Assembly (NCBI GenBank): GCA_036307825.1
Contig: JAXJWW010000082.1
Coordinates: 12,691 to 76,690 of the forward strand
Reading direction: 5' to 3'
Length of the DNA: 64,000 nt
Origin: RGIG9060 sp036307825
Lineage (GTDB): Bacteria > Spirochaetota > Spirochaetia > Treponematales > Treponemataceae
In this document: positions 1 through 8,886 of the stretch, piece by piece
How positions within the stretch are numbered: the first letter of the stretch is position 1
How the letters are laid out: each line of letters opens with the position of its first letter
Program-made: the position numbers and the translations under genes
The notes under the pieces: model-generated
What the model saw: the letters and a program-made list of their open reading frames with translations, nothing else
The model's database searches: none
What the model was told of the DNA's origin: nothing

Positions 1-512
1 AATTCAAAAGATTCATTGTTTAGTGCTAATAAATAGTATTTTTCAGCGTTAACTACATCAGCTAATTGTTCGTAACAAACAGCAGCATTGTAATATGAAA
101 TTCCAGCAAGATATGATTTAGCAATATCTCCAGCTTTTACCCAAGCGTCTAAAGAATTTTGCCAATCAGCATTTTTGAAATATGTTTCAGCAATCATCAT
201 ATATGCTCTTACAGTATTTCCATTTTTTCCATTTGACTCTGCAAATGATTTTACATCTGTTAAAAATTTTTCTTCTGCAGCTACAAGTTCATCACCCTCT
301 AAAGTTGAATTTGCCTTCATTAAGTTATAAACAGCTGAATCTAAAAAATTAGCACCATTCATTTTTGCTTTTGCTGATACTGTTGTAAAAATACCAACAC
401 CAACAGAAGCAACAACTAATAAAATTAAAAAAACAATCCAAAATTTTTGTGTTTTTGCAAAAAATCCACCTAAAACATCAGAAGCAGTTTTTTCATTTTT
501 TGTATTTTCCAT
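1..512 (-). CDS. Membrane-anchored tetratricopeptide protein, C-terminus cut by window edge
   Basis: The reading frame starts at an ATG at 512 behind a GAGG ribosome binding site and runs off the left edge, so only about 170 N-terminal residues are present. It begins with a short polar N-terminus, then one hydrophobic segment (about residues 24-48), then alanine- and tyrosine-rich helical pairs of the TPR type. One transmembrane helix followed by periplasmic TPRs resembles YfgM/YbgF-like envelope proteins, but no specific function can be assigned. It lies 24 bp downstream of the AAA+ regulator gene on the same strand and may be cotranscribed with it. Confidence 0.75.
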   Translation of the reverse strand, partial: MENTKNEKTASDVLGGFFAKTQKFWIVFLILLVVASVGVGIFTTVSAKAKMNGANFLDSAVYNLMKANSTLEGDELVAAEEKFLTDVKSFAESNGKNGNTVRAYMMIAETYFKNADWQNSLDAWVKAGDIAKSYLAGISYYNAAVCYEQLADVVNAEKYYLLALNNESFE

Positions 513-536
513 AATAATAAACCTCATTTAATAAAT

Positions 537-1442
537 TTATTTTCGTATATCAAGATCACTCATCAATTTTGAAAGATAAGTTCTCTGAATCCCCATGATT
601 TTTGCAGCTTCAGTTTGATTCCAAGAAACACAATCTAAAATTTGTATAACAAAATTTTTCTTAAATTTATGTAATGCAATTTTCAAATTTCTATCAGAAT
701 CTAAATCAACTGAATGACAATCAAAAATATCTTCATTTTTAACAGTCAATGGCAAATTTACATCCTTAATTATTGGAGGTTGACCAAGAATACATGCTCT
801 TTCTACAGCATTTTTTAATTCTCTTACATTTCCTTGCCAATAATAATCATATAACATTTCTAAAGCATTTTGTGTAAATCCAGTAAAATTTTTTTTCAAT
901 TTTTTACTAAAAATCTCACAAAAATTCATTGCTAAAGGCTCAATATCCTCTTTTCGATAACGCAAAGCAGGAATTTTTATAGGAAAAGCATTTAACCTAT
1001 AATACAATTCACGCAAAAAACTTCCGTCATTTACTTTTGATTCTAAATCAATTGATGAAGAAGCTACAATTCTTGAATTACATTCACCACTTTGAATATA
1101 ACTAAGAAGCATTTTTTGTAAATTCAAGGGAAGAAATCCAACTTCATCAAAAAAAATAGTACCATTTGAAGATATTTTTAAACTACCTTCATTTTTTTGA
1201 TTTGAAGAATCATCTCCAAAAATTTCACTTTTTAACAACTGATTTGATTTAGAAAAACAATTTACTCGTACAAATAAATCATTGCGCCTTAAACTTTTTA
1301 AGTGAATTTGCTCAGCAACTAAACTTTTACCAACTCCGTTTTCGCCATGTATAAGAACCGGAGAATTTGTCGGTGCTATTTTGGTAACAACTGAGATTAT
1401 GTCCAACATTTGAGGACTTTTTGCAACAAAGTTACGATACAT
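537..1442 (-). CDS. AAA+ sigma-54-activator-like regulator with Fis-type HTH, lacking GAFTGA loop
   Basis: About 300 residues. Numbered from a possible TTG two codons upstream, the Walker A motif GENGVGKS is at 35-42. The Walker B region GTIFFDEVG and the sensor motif GNVRELKN follow, and a Fis-type helix-turn-helix (NQTEAAKIMGI) is at the C-terminus. There is no N-terminal receiver domain. The stretch between the conserved SEIFG and Walker B is about five residues shorter than usual and has no GAFTGA, the loop that bacterial enhancer-binding proteins use to contact sigma-54. It may therefore act like TyrR, as a DNA-binding AAA+ protein independent of sigma-54. ATG 1442 is preferred over TTG 1448; neither has a strong ribosome binding site. 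Confidence 0.8.
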   Translation of the reverse strand: MYRNFVAKSPQMLDIISVVTKIAPTNSPVLIHGENGVGKSLVAEQIHLKSLRRNDLFVRVNCFSKSNQLLKSEIFGDDSSNQKNEGSLKISSNGTIFFDEVGFLPLNLQKMLLSYIQSGECNSRIVASSSIDLESKVNDGSFLRELYYRLNAFPIKIPALRYRKEDIEPLAMNFCEIFSKKLKKNFTGFTQNALEMLYDYYWQGNVRELKNAVERACILGQPPIIKDVNLPLTVKNEDIFDCHSVDLDSDRNLKIALHKFKKNFVIQILDCVSWNQTEAAKIMGIQRTYLSKLMSDLDIRK

Positions 1443-1475
1443 AAACAACTAGAATTGATAAGGTCTATATAGATA

Positions 1476-1509
1476 AAACGCATTGTCAAAAAACTTCAAC
1501 AATGCGTTT
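1476..1509 (-). terminator. Hairpin terminator after rpsA
   Basis: Perfect 11-bp inverted repeat (AAACGCATTGT / ACAATGCGTTT) just downstream of the rpsA stop. In minus-strand orientation it is followed by a short U-rich stretch (TTTTAT). It probably ends the cmk-rpsA transcript. The U-tract is weak, so some readthrough into the AAA+ regulator gene is possible. Confidence 0.6.
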
Positions 1510-1521
1510 ATTATCTAAAAA

Positions 1522-3240
1522 TTAGTTTTTGTTTTTAAGTAAATCACCAAAAGGTGTATATGCTTCATCATCATTACTATTTGATGTTGACATATATTGT
1601 GAAATTTCATCTCTTTGAATTTTTTGTTTATATTCTTTTACAGAGAATCCAACTTTCTGTTTTGCAACATTAACATCAACAACATAAACATTGATTTTGT
1701 CGCCAACGTTATATTTTTTAACAGCATCTTCAAAAGATTCTTCTCTATTTTCACAAAGATTTGACTTATTAACTAAACCTTCGATACCTTCTTCAGCTTT
1801 AACAAAGATACCAAAATCTGTAATTGAAACAACTTCACCTTCAAGAGTTGAACCTGCTTTATGTTCCTTAGCAAATTTTTCCCATGGATTGTCAGAAAGT
1901 TGTTTAACACCAAGACGGATTTTGTGGTTATCTGGATTATTTTCGATAACTACAACTTCGATTTCTTGATTTACAGCGAGTTCACCACCAAAGTGTTTTG
2001 TATTTTTTGTCCAAGACCAATCATCAACTGAAAGATATCCATCGATACCATCTTCAAGTTCGATAAATGCTCCTGTATTTGTAATTTTAACAACTTTGCG
2101 TGTAAGTTTTGTTCCAACTGGATATTTTTCTGTAATTGTATCCCATGGATTTTCAGAAACTTGTTTAAGACCAAGTGAAACACGACCGTTTTGGATATCA
2201 TATCCAAGAATCATACATTCAACTTCATCACCAATTTTTACAACTTCTGATGGTTTGTTAATTTTCTTTGTCCAAGAGAATTCACTGATGTGAGCAAGAC
2301 CTTCGATACCTTCTTCAAGTTCGATAAATGCACCAAATTCAGTAAGTTTTGTTACTTTACCTTTTACGATATCATTTACATTGTACTTGTCTTCGAAGTG
2401 CAACCATGGATCTTCTGTAAAATGTTTAAGAGAAAGATTAATTCTCTTTTCTTCTGGTTCAAGACGAATAACTTTAACTTCGATTTCTTGACCTTTTTTT
2501 ACAAAATCTTTTGGTCGAGTAACATGTCCCCAACTCATATCATTGATATGAAGAAGACCATCAAATCCACCTAAATCGATGAAAGCACCAAAACTTGTAA
2601 AACTTTTTACAGTTCCTTTTACAACTTCTCCAATTGAAATTTCATTGAAGAATTTGTCGCGGTTTTGAGTCATTGACTCTTCAAGATATTTTCTGCGGTT
2701 TACAACAACATTTGTTTTACTGTCTGTAAACAATCGTTCAATGTAGAATTTACTCTTTGTTCCAATGAGTTTTTCTGCTTTTTCAACTTTTTGGCTGTCA
2801 GATTGGCTGATTGGAAGGAAAGCTCTAATTCCACCACCTAAATTTACATCATAACCGCCTTTAACAACCTTTTCGATTGTTCCTTCAACAGGAGTCTTTT
2901 CTTTATAAGACTGGCGTACATTCTTCCAAAGTTGTTGAAAATCAGCTTTTTGCTTTGAAACAATAACTTCACCATGTTTATTCTCTTTTGTAACGAGAAC
3001 AACAGATACAACATCACCAACTTTCGGTACATCCGAAAACTCCGCAATTGGGATTTTCCCTTCTGACTTGTATCCCACGTCAACGAAAACTTGGTCTGGT
3101 GTAACTTGTACTACATAACCATCAACAAGCTGACCTTCTTCGAGAGATTCAAGACTTTTTAGATACTTTTCTTGTAATTGTGTCTGAATGTTGTCTTTGG
3201 AGTTAAGACCTTCATCCATTACCACGTCCTTCTGTTCCAT
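1522..3240 (-). CDS. rpsA: 30S ribosomal protein S1
   Basis: 572 residues with six consecutive S1 RNA-binding domains. Repeats 3-6 are the best conserved, each carrying an FGAFI-like core (for example VKGTVKSFTSFGAFIDLGG) and a closing RINLSLK-type strand. S1 binds mRNA upstream of the start codon and helps unfold it on the 30S subunit. The ATG lies three codons after the cmk stop and in the same frame. The ribosome binding site (TAAGGG) overlaps the cmk TAA stop, so the two genes are probably translationally coupled. The order cmk-rpsA is common, and a fused form has been reported for some treponemes. Confidence 0.97.
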   Translation of the reverse strand: MEQKDVVMDEGLNSKDNIQTQLQEKYLKSLESLEEGQLVDGYVVQVTPDQVFVDVGYKSEGKIPIAEFSDVPKVGDVVSVVLVTKENKHGEVIVSKQKADFQQLWKNVRQSYKEKTPVEGTIEKVVKGGYDVNLGGGIRAFLPISQSDSQKVEKAEKLIGTKSKFYIERLFTDSKTNVVVNRRKYLEESMTQNRDKFFNEISIGEVVKGTVKSFTSFGAFIDLGGFDGLLHINDMSWGHVTRPKDFVKKGQEIEVKVIRLEPEEKRINLSLKHFTEDPWLHFEDKYNVNDIVKGKVTKLTEFGAFIELEEGIEGLAHISEFSWTKKINKPSEVVKIGDEVECMILGYDIQNGRVSLGLKQVSENPWDTITEKYPVGTKLTRKVVKITNTGAFIELEDGIDGYLSVDDWSWTKNTKHFGGELAVNQEIEVVVIENNPDNHKIRLGVKQLSDNPWEKFAKEHKAGSTLEGEVVSITDFGIFVKAEEGIEGLVNKSNLCENREESFEDAVKKYNVGDKINVYVVDVNVAKQKVGFSVKEYKQKIQRDEISQYMSTSNSNDDEAYTPFGDLLKNKN

Positions 3241-3249
3241 ATTAAACCC

Positions 3250-3882
3250 TTATAAATGTATTTTGCTTAGAATTATCGCACAAACTTCGTCAATGGTCAA
3301 TAGCGAAGTGTCAATATATGTAGCATCTTCTGCAATTTTAAGAGAACCTTCTTTTTTATTTTTATCAATTTCGTCCCTTTTTTCGATTGCAGCTTTAATT
3401 TCTTCCAATGATAAATCACTTACACCTTGGTCAAAACGTCTTTTTGCTCGAACATCAGAGGAAGCATCGAGATAAAATTTGTGTTCAGCATTTGGAAAAA
3501 CCACAGTTGTAATATCACGACCTTCGCAAACTACACTTTGTTTTTCTGTAATTTTACGAAGTTTTTTGTTCACGATATGACGCAATTCCACAATGGCAGA
3601 AATTGGAGAGGAATGTTCAGAAATAATATCTTGATGAAGCAAATGATTTACATCTTCTCCATTCAAAATAAGATGATTATCAATATAATCTAAATCTAGA
3701 CTTTCTGCATGTTCCAAAATTTTTTCTTCATTAGTTAAATCAATTTTATTTTGTAACAAAGAAAGTGTAATTCCTCGATAAAAACTTCCGGAATTTAAAA
3801 AAGTAATATTTAGTTTTTCTGAAATTAATTTTGCAATGGTACTTTTTCCTGTTCCAGCAGGACCGTCAATAGCAACTATCAT
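3250..3882 (-). CDS. cmk: Cytidylate kinase
   Basis: 210 residues, close to the usual (d)CMP kinase length. The P-loop GPAGTGKST is at about residues 7-15, and the conserved FLNSGSFYR segment follows; the usual residue there is D-T-G, here N-S-G. The late motif CEGRDITTVVFPNA matches the family's GRDIGTVVFP. The enzyme phosphorylates CMP/dCMP to the diphosphate with ATP. The start ATG has a good AAGGAA ribosome binding site. It lies between the pseudouridine synthase gene and rpsA, with which it is in frame across a single TAA stop. Confidence 0.95.
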   Translation of the reverse strand: MIVAIDGPAGTGKSTIAKLISEKLNITFLNSGSFYRGITLSLLQNKIDLTNEEKILEHAESLDLDYIDNHLILNGEDVNHLLHQDIISEHSSPISAIVELRHIVNKKLRKITEKQSVVCEGRDITTVVFPNAEHKFYLDASSDVRAKRRFDQGVSDLSLEEIKAAIEKRDEIDKNKKEGSLKIAEDATYIDTSLLTIDEVCAIILSKIHL

Positions 3883-3903
3883 AATATTTTCCTTTATGTT
3901 GAA

Positions 3904-4707
3904 TTATTCACAGTTTTCACAAAGTGATAAAAGATTTTTTACATCATCTTGAGTAAGTTCTCTAAAATTTCCACTTTGAAGACCTTCAACTTTTATATTA
4001 CCAATTCTAATTCTAGTTAAGGCTTTAATTCCAATTTCAAAACTATCAAAAACTCGTCGAATTTCACGATTTTTACCCTCGATTAAAACAACTCGCATTC
4101 TTCTTGAGTTTATAAGTTCAGCATCCTTTGCTTTATAAAAAACACCTTCAACTCGTAAGCCTTTTTTAAACTTTTCTGCCAAATTTGCAGGAATTGGAAT
4201 ACTTGTATCAACAATATATTCTTTTTCGATTTGTGCCGATGGATGTGAAATCTTTGCGGCAAAATCACCGTCGTTTGTAAAAAGAATCAAACCACAAGAA
4301 AACATATCAAGTCGGCCAACATTATAAAGTCGTTCTGTAAAATGAGGTTTTAGTAAATCGGCGGCAACTTGTCTTCCTTTTTCGTCAGCAAGGGAACAAA
4401 CATATCCGGCTGGTTTAAAAAGCAAAACATAACGCAAGTTTTCTTCAAAACTGATTTTTTTACCATCAACAGTAACTTCATCTTTTGATGAAACTTTTGT
4501 TCCAAGTTGAGTGATTTTTTCACCATTAACACAAACTCTTCCGTCTGTGATGATTTTTTCACTAGCACGACGACTTGCAACACCACACTTTGCAAGATAC
4601 AACTGTAAACGCATTTCATCGTTGGCGTTACTATTTTGAGAAGAATTATTTGTAGAATTAAATTTATTATCTTGCAAGTTCAAATCGCTCACTTTCTGTT
4701 TCTTCAA
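3904..4707 (-). CDS. RsuA/RluB-family pseudouridine synthase
   Basis: About 267 residues. An S4 RNA-binding domain spans about residues 33-90 (LAKCGVASRRASE). The pseudouridine synthase core follows, with catalytic Asp in GRLDMFSCGLILFTNDGD and a conserved basic stretch EGKNREIRRVF. It probably modifies one uridine in 23S or 16S rRNA; which one cannot be told from sequence. The longest frame begins at a TTG overlapping the end of scpB by 41 bp and adds an Asn/Ser-rich tail. The first ATG (4614) sits exactly at the S4 domain edge and is the alternative start. Neither has a clear ribosome binding site. Adjacency to scpB is widespread in bacteria. Confidence 0.9.
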   Translation of the reverse strand: MKKQKVSDLNLQDNKFNSTNNSSQNSNANDEMRLQLYLAKCGVASRRASEKIITDGRVCVNGEKITQLGTKVSSKDEVTVDGKKISFEENLRYVLLFKPAGYVCSLADEKGRQVAADLLKPHFTERLYNVGRLDMFSCGLILFTNDGDFAAKISHPSAQIEKEYIVDTSIPIPANLAEKFKKGLRVEGVFYKAKDAELINSRRMRVVLIEGKNREIRRVFDSFEIGIKALTRIRIGNIKVEGLQSGNFRELTQDDVKNLLSLCENCE

Positions 4708-5212
4708 GTTTTGGCAAATCTGAAATACTGTTCAAACGGAAGAATTTCAAAAATTCTTTTGTTGTACCAAACTGAACAGGCTTTCCTGGTGCATCTTTTT
4801 TTCCAACTTCTTTGATTAAATTTCGTTCTGCTAAAAGACGAATCATATTATCTGCTGAAACACCTCGAATTGCTTCAATTTCAGCGCGAGTAATTGGTTG
4901 AGAATACGCAATAATTGAAAGAGTTTCCATTGCAGCTTTAGATAATTTTGCTTCTGATTTTTTTCCGTATCTGTCTTTTAAGCATCCCCAAAGTTCTTTT
5001 TTAGGTGTAATTACCCATCCACCAGAAATTTGAGTTAATTCAATTCCTGAATCTTCAGCAGCGTATTTTTCTTGTAATTTTTGCAAAGCAATTTCTACAA
5101 CATCTCTTGAAAGTTCAGAGATTTTAGAAATCATATCTTCATTAAGTGGTTCAGAATCTAAAAATAAAATTGCTTCAACAATAGCGGTTTCTTGTTTCAA
5201 ATTAAACTCCAT
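4667..5212 (-). CDS. scpB: Segregation and condensation protein B
   Basis: 181 residues, typical for ScpB. Two winged-helix domains are visible. The signature stretch SKAAMETLSIIAYSQPITRAEIEAIRGV lies around residues 92-119, and the end of the second winged helix is GKPVQFGTTKEFLKFF. ScpB dimers bind ScpA and, with SMC, form the condensin complex that compacts and separates sister chromosomes. It follows scpA on the same strand after a 38-bp gap and overlaps the TTG form of the next gene. No strong ribosome binding site precedes the ATG. Confidence 0.95.
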   Translation of the reverse strand: MEFNLKQETAIVEAILFLDSEPLNEDMISKISELSRDVVEIALQKLQEKYAAEDSGIELTQISGGWVITPKKELWGCLKDRYGKKSEAKLSKAAMETLSIIAYSQPITRAEIEAIRGVSADNMIRLLAERNLIKEVGKKDAPGKPVQFGTTKEFLKFFRLNSISDLPKLEETESERFELAR

Positions 5213-5250
5213 GGGCTACAGTATATCCGTTTTATTGAGTATTTTTCAAG

Positions 5251-6015
5251 TTATGCAGCTTGATATGGGCGAATTTTTATATCACCAAACATACGATTTT
5301 GATAAATCGATGCCATCTTGAATTTTACAGCTTCAAGCAAGGCCATAAAAGCACAAACAATATCAAGAAGATTTTCTTTTCGAACAATCAATTCTGTAAA
5401 AGAACATTCACCGTTATTTTCGAGAAGTTCGTTCATCAATGTAATTTTTTCGCTTACAGAAATTTCTTCGTACATATCAAGAATTTTTTCTGCTGAATAA
5501 GAAGAAATCAAACTAGAGAAAGTTTTTAACAAATCCCAAGTATCAACTTTTTCCCACAATTCTTCTTCTTCAAATGGTAAAACTCGTTGAATTCGTTTTC
5601 TTTCAAAACTCCATTCTGATTCTTCTTCTTTTTCTTCCATAAGGTTAGAAAGTTTCTTGAATTTTTGATATTCAATCAATTTATCAACAAGCTCCTGACG
5701 AGGATCTTCAATTTCTTCACCTTCAAATGAAACTTCCATAGGAAGAAGCATTCTAGATTTTATGTACAACAAGTCTGCTGCCATTGCATAAAATTCAGTT
5801 AAATTTCCTAAATCAGTTGTAACAGCATAATCAAGATATTCTAAGAATTGTTCTGTAATTTCTGCAATTGGAATATCGTAAATATTTATTTCATTTTTCT
5901 TGATTAAATAATGTAAAACATCAAGAGGTTCTTCTCTATCTCCAACCACAAATTTTTGTTTTTCAGTTGTAATAGTTGTTTCTGATGTGAGTTCAAGTTC
6001 GTTTTCTGGAATCAT
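5251..6015 (-). CDS. scpA: Segregation and condensation protein A
   Basis: 254 residues. The N-terminal half carries the ScpA signature: EPLDVLHYLIKKNEINIYDI, then the helix TEFYAMAADLLYIKSRMLLP. The middle is acidic and variable, and the end (FMALLEAVKFKMASIYQ) is the helix that packs on the SMC head. As the kleisin subunit, ScpA bridges the SMC heads and recruits ScpB. It follows folK by 30 bp and precedes scpB, so recA-folK-scpA-scpB may be one transcription unit. Confidence 0.95.
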   Translation of the reverse strand: MIPENELELTSETTITTEKQKFVVGDREEPLDVLHYLIKKNEINIYDIPIAEITEQFLEYLDYAVTTDLGNLTEFYAMAADLLYIKSRMLLPMEVSFEGEEIEDPRQELVDKLIEYQKFKKLSNLMEEKEEESEWSFERKRIQRVLPFEEEELWEKVDTWDLLKTFSSLISSYSAEKILDMYEEISVSEKITLMNELLENNGECSFTELIVRKENLLDIVCAFMALLEAVKFKMASIYQNRMFGDIKIRPYQAA

Positions 6016-6045
6016 AGGATTTCCCCTTAAAAATTTATTATAAAA

Positions 6046-6573
6046 TCACAAGGGAAATTTTGAAAAAAACTTTACCCCTTGATCTGGAAGATTTTGCAAA
6101 TAATCGCTATAAAATGCTCCACTTATAGGTTCGGCATATTTAGGAAAAATCTCAAGTAAAGGAATCAAAACAAATTGCCTTTCTTTCAAATTTTTATGGG
6201 GAATTTCAAGATTTTCTGTTTTTACAATTTTGTTTCCAAAAAGTTCTATATCAATATCTAAAGTTCTAGGCCCTTTGAAAATTTCTTTTTCACGATTTCG
6301 TCCAAAAGTCGCTTCGATTTGATTAACTTGTTTTAAAAGTTCTTCTGGGGAATTTTGATAAAAACCACAAACAACCATATTATAAAAATCCTGCTGATTT
6401 TCATAATACATCGCTTTTGTTTTGTAAATCGAAGAAAATTTAGCTGTTTTAGGCTCAAGGATTTTTTCTAATTCAGAACAAGCAAAAGTTAAAATTTCCA
6501 CAGGAGAAAATTCTTTTTCCTTTTGCTTAAGAACTGAATTTGAACCTAAACCTAAAACAACCAATTCACTCAT
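6046..6573 (-). CDS. folK: 2-amino-4-hydroxy-6-hydroxymethyldihydropteridine pyrophosphokinase
   Basis: 175 residues, usual HPPK length. The N-terminus LGLGSN is the pterin-binding start. The segment FYNMVVCG and the signature GPRTLDIDIELFG (about residues 103-115) carry the two Mg-binding aspartates, and IPHKNLKERQFVLIPL follows. The enzyme transfers pyrophosphate from ATP to the pterin alcohol in folate synthesis. No folP or folB is seen nearby. It starts 2 bp after the recA stop and is probably coupled to it. Confidence 0.95.
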   Translation of the reverse strand: MSELVVLGLGSNSVLKQKEKEFSPVEILTFACSELEKILEPKTAKFSSIYKTKAMYYENQQDFYNMVVCGFYQNSPEELLKQVNQIEATFGRNREKEIFKGPRTLDIDIELFGNKIVKTENLEIPHKNLKERQFVLIPLLEIFPKYAEPISGAFYSDYLQNLPDQGVKFFSKFPL

Positions 6574-6575
6574 AA

Positions 6576-7712
6576 TTAAAACAAACCACCTGTTGTTTCT
6601 GTAGGTGCAGGTTTTTCTGTTTTTTCAGCTTTTGCTTTTTTTTCAGTTTTTTCTTCGGCTTTTTTGTTTTTTAACACTTGCCCCGGAAAAAGTTTTTGTC
6701 TAATTTGATTTTCAACATCAACAGCAAAATCTTTATGCTCTGTCAAGAAGTTAATTGCACTTTCTTTTCCTTGACCAACTTTTTCTGTAGGAGTTGCATA
6801 CCAAGCACCTTTTTTATCGATAAATCCATGTTTTACAGCAGAATCTAAAAGACTTGCCACATGAGAAATACCTTTTCCAAAGTAAATATCTAATTCAGCT
6901 TTTCTAAAAGGAGGAGCAACTTTATTTTTTACAACTTTTACACGAACTCTGTTACCAACAGCATCTTCTTCGCCTTTTGCATCGATAGATTCAATTCGTC
7001 TAACTTCAAGTCGCACAGAAGAATAGAATTTAAGAGCATTACCACCTGTTGTTGTTTCTGGATTTCCAAACATAACACCAATTTTCATACGAATTTGGTT
7101 GATGAAAATTAAAATACAGTTTGATTTTCCGATAATTGCAGTTAATTTTCGTAAGGCTTGGCTCATAAGACGAGCTTGAAGTCCCATGTGAGAGTCCCCC
7201 ATATCGCCTTCAATTTCGGCTTGTGGAGTAAGCGCTGCAACTGAGTCCACAACAATTACATCTACAGCCCCGGAACGAACCAAACTTTCTGCAATTTCAA
7301 GAGCTTGTTCCCCTGTATCTGGCTGAGAAACCCAAAGTTCATCAATGTTAACACCAAGATTTTTTGCATAAACTGGATCAAGAGCATGTTCTGCATCAAT
7401 AAAAGCTGCAATTCCACCTAATTTTTGAGATTCAGCAATTGCGTGCAAAGCCAAAGTTGTTTTACCTGAAGATTCAGGTCCGTAAATTTCGATAATTCTT
7501 CCCTTTGGATAACCACCAATACCTAAAGCTTCGTCCAAAAGAATTGAACCACTTGGCACAACTTCTATTCCTTCTGCATTTGCAGAAGTTCCTAATTTCA
7601 TCAAAGAACCTTGACCAAACTGCTTTTCAATTTGAAGTCTAGCAGCTTCTAAAGCCTTTAATTTTTCTGAAGCATCTTCTGATGCACTAAAATCATTCAT
7701 TACTTTTGCCAC
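6576..7712 (-). CDS. recA: Recombinase RecA
   Basis: 378 residues. Walker A GPESSGKTT is at about 75-83, with the conserved ALDPVYAKNLGV, the Walker B region VDVIVVDSVAALTP, the DNA-binding loop 1 (EIEGDMGDSHMGLQARLMSQ) and loop 2 (GNPETTTGGNALKFY). The C-terminal tail is Lys/Glu-rich and ends TETTGGLF. RecA forms the strand-exchange filament and triggers LexA-type autocleavage. It starts at a GTG with a strong ribosome binding site (GGGAGGG, 8 bp spacing). The 85-bp upstream gap is extremely A/T-rich, and I see no recognisable LexA operator in it. Confidence 0.98.
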   Translation of the reverse strand: MAKVMNDFSASEDASEKLKALEAARLQIEKQFGQGSLMKLGTSANAEGIEVVPSGSILLDEALGIGGYPKGRIIEIYGPESSGKTTLALHAIAESQKLGGIAAFIDAEHALDPVYAKNLGVNIDELWVSQPDTGEQALEIAESLVRSGAVDVIVVDSVAALTPQAEIEGDMGDSHMGLQARLMSQALRKLTAIIGKSNCILIFINQIRMKIGVMFGNPETTTGGNALKFYSSVRLEVRRIESIDAKGEEDAVGNRVRVKVVKNKVAPPFRKAELDIYFGKGISHVASLLDSAVKHGFIDKKGAWYATPTEKVGQGKESAINFLTEHKDFAVDVENQIRQKLFPGQVLKNKKAEEKTEKKAKAEKTEKPAPTETTGGLF

Positions 7713-7797
7713 CTTATTTTCCCTCCCGTATATATAATAGGTGTAAATATTGAAAATAAATCTATTTTATAAAAAAAATTAATTTTTTTTTATTTTT

Positions 7798-8886
7798 TTA
7801 TAATTTTTCGCCAGTTAAAGGTTGATAAACAGCCTTTCCTAACAAAAGCAATCTTCCATCATTAATACTAATTTTTGCAAGAACTTTTAATGGTTTTTCC
7901 GGATTTACAGAAATTTCAGAAGAAATTTGCAAAGGAGCAATTCCTTCGATTTTCTTCATATCTTCGTAACCTACAAGTAAATCTGCATTAAAAAAGTTTT
8001 CGTTAGAAATTACATTTGTAACTCGACCTGTCCAAATTACATAACAATCTTGATACAAATGCAAATCTTTAGAAACTTCAGCAAAAGTATACTGTTCTAA
8101 CTTAGTATCAAAAACAGGCTCTTCAAGATAATCCATTAACTGACGAGCTTTTTGACGAATAGATGCAGATGCGTTTGAATTTAACAAAATATTGATACAA
8201 CGTTGAGCTTCGTTATCATTATAAGTATTGTAAAATCTTTTTGCATCTTCATATATATTTTCAACTTCACTTTGAGTTAAAATATATTTATAAACAGAAC
8301 TTGCTGTATTTTTTTCTGTTAAATTTGATTTATCTTGATAAGTTAAACTAAAACTTGATAAATCAGCTCGGTTATTTAAAGTTATTAAAGGTCGGATAAG
8401 AAAAAATCCACCAACAAGTAAAAACACAGAAGCTAAAGAAATCAAAATATGTGGTAAAAATGATTTTCTTGGAAGTTCCGGATAAAAAACCTTAATTTTT
8501 CCGTTGTAATTCCATTCAGTAATTGTATCCACATCACCGTATTTTTCTAGCAACTTCAAAAATTTTTTAGGACGAGGATTTTCCGGTTCTAAATTTATAG
8601 CATCAACACAATATTCAATTGCTTTTTCAATTCTACATTTTTTTAGAAACAAAACAGCTTGGCCTAAAATCAAATTTACATCATTCATTTTGATATGACG
8701 AGCACTTTGAAAATATTCTTCACATCCACCAATATCACCTTGATACAAGCAAGCAACTCCTAGAATATAGAAAAACTGAAAAGACTGTCTATATTCCATA
8801 ATATGAGGCTCTAATAAATTTATTACTTTTGAAAACTGCCTTTTTTTTAAATATTTGCGAGCAGTATCAAATAAACTTTTTGCCAT
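7798..8886 (-). CDS. Tetratricopeptide membrane protein, function unknown
   Basis: 362 residues. The first about 125 residues are TPR-like helical repeats (FFYILGVACLYQGDIGGCEE, then VDAINLEPENPRPKKFLKLL). A single transmembrane helix follows at about 144-165 (HILISLASVFLLVGGFFLI), then a C-terminal domain of about 195 residues with no recognised family. No signal peptide precedes the TPRs, so they probably face the cytoplasm and the C-terminal domain the periplasm. It begins one base after the preceding exported protein's stop, indicating close coupling with the two envelope genes upstream. Confidence 0.75.
   Translation of the reverse strand: MAKSLFDTARKYLKKRQFSKVINLLEPHIMEYRQSFQFFYILGVACLYQGDIGGCEEYFQSARHIKMNDVNLILGQAVLFLKKCRIEKAIEYCVDAINLEPENPRPKKFLKLLEKYGDVDTITEWNYNGKIKVFYPELPRKSFLPHILISLASVFLLVGGFFLIRPLITLNNRADLSSFSLTYQDKSNLTEKNTASSVYKYILTQSEVENIYEDAKRFYNTYNDNEAQRCINILLNSNASASIRQKARQLMDYLEEPVFDTKLEQYTFAEVSKDLHLYQDCYVIWTGRVTNVISNENFFNADLLVGYEDMKKIEGIAPLQISSEISVNPEKPLKVLAKISINDGRLLLLGKAVYQPLTGEKL

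Noticed and set aside
7713..7797. LexA-type operator before recA
   Set aside because: The gap is almost pure A/T and no palindromic operator could be seen.
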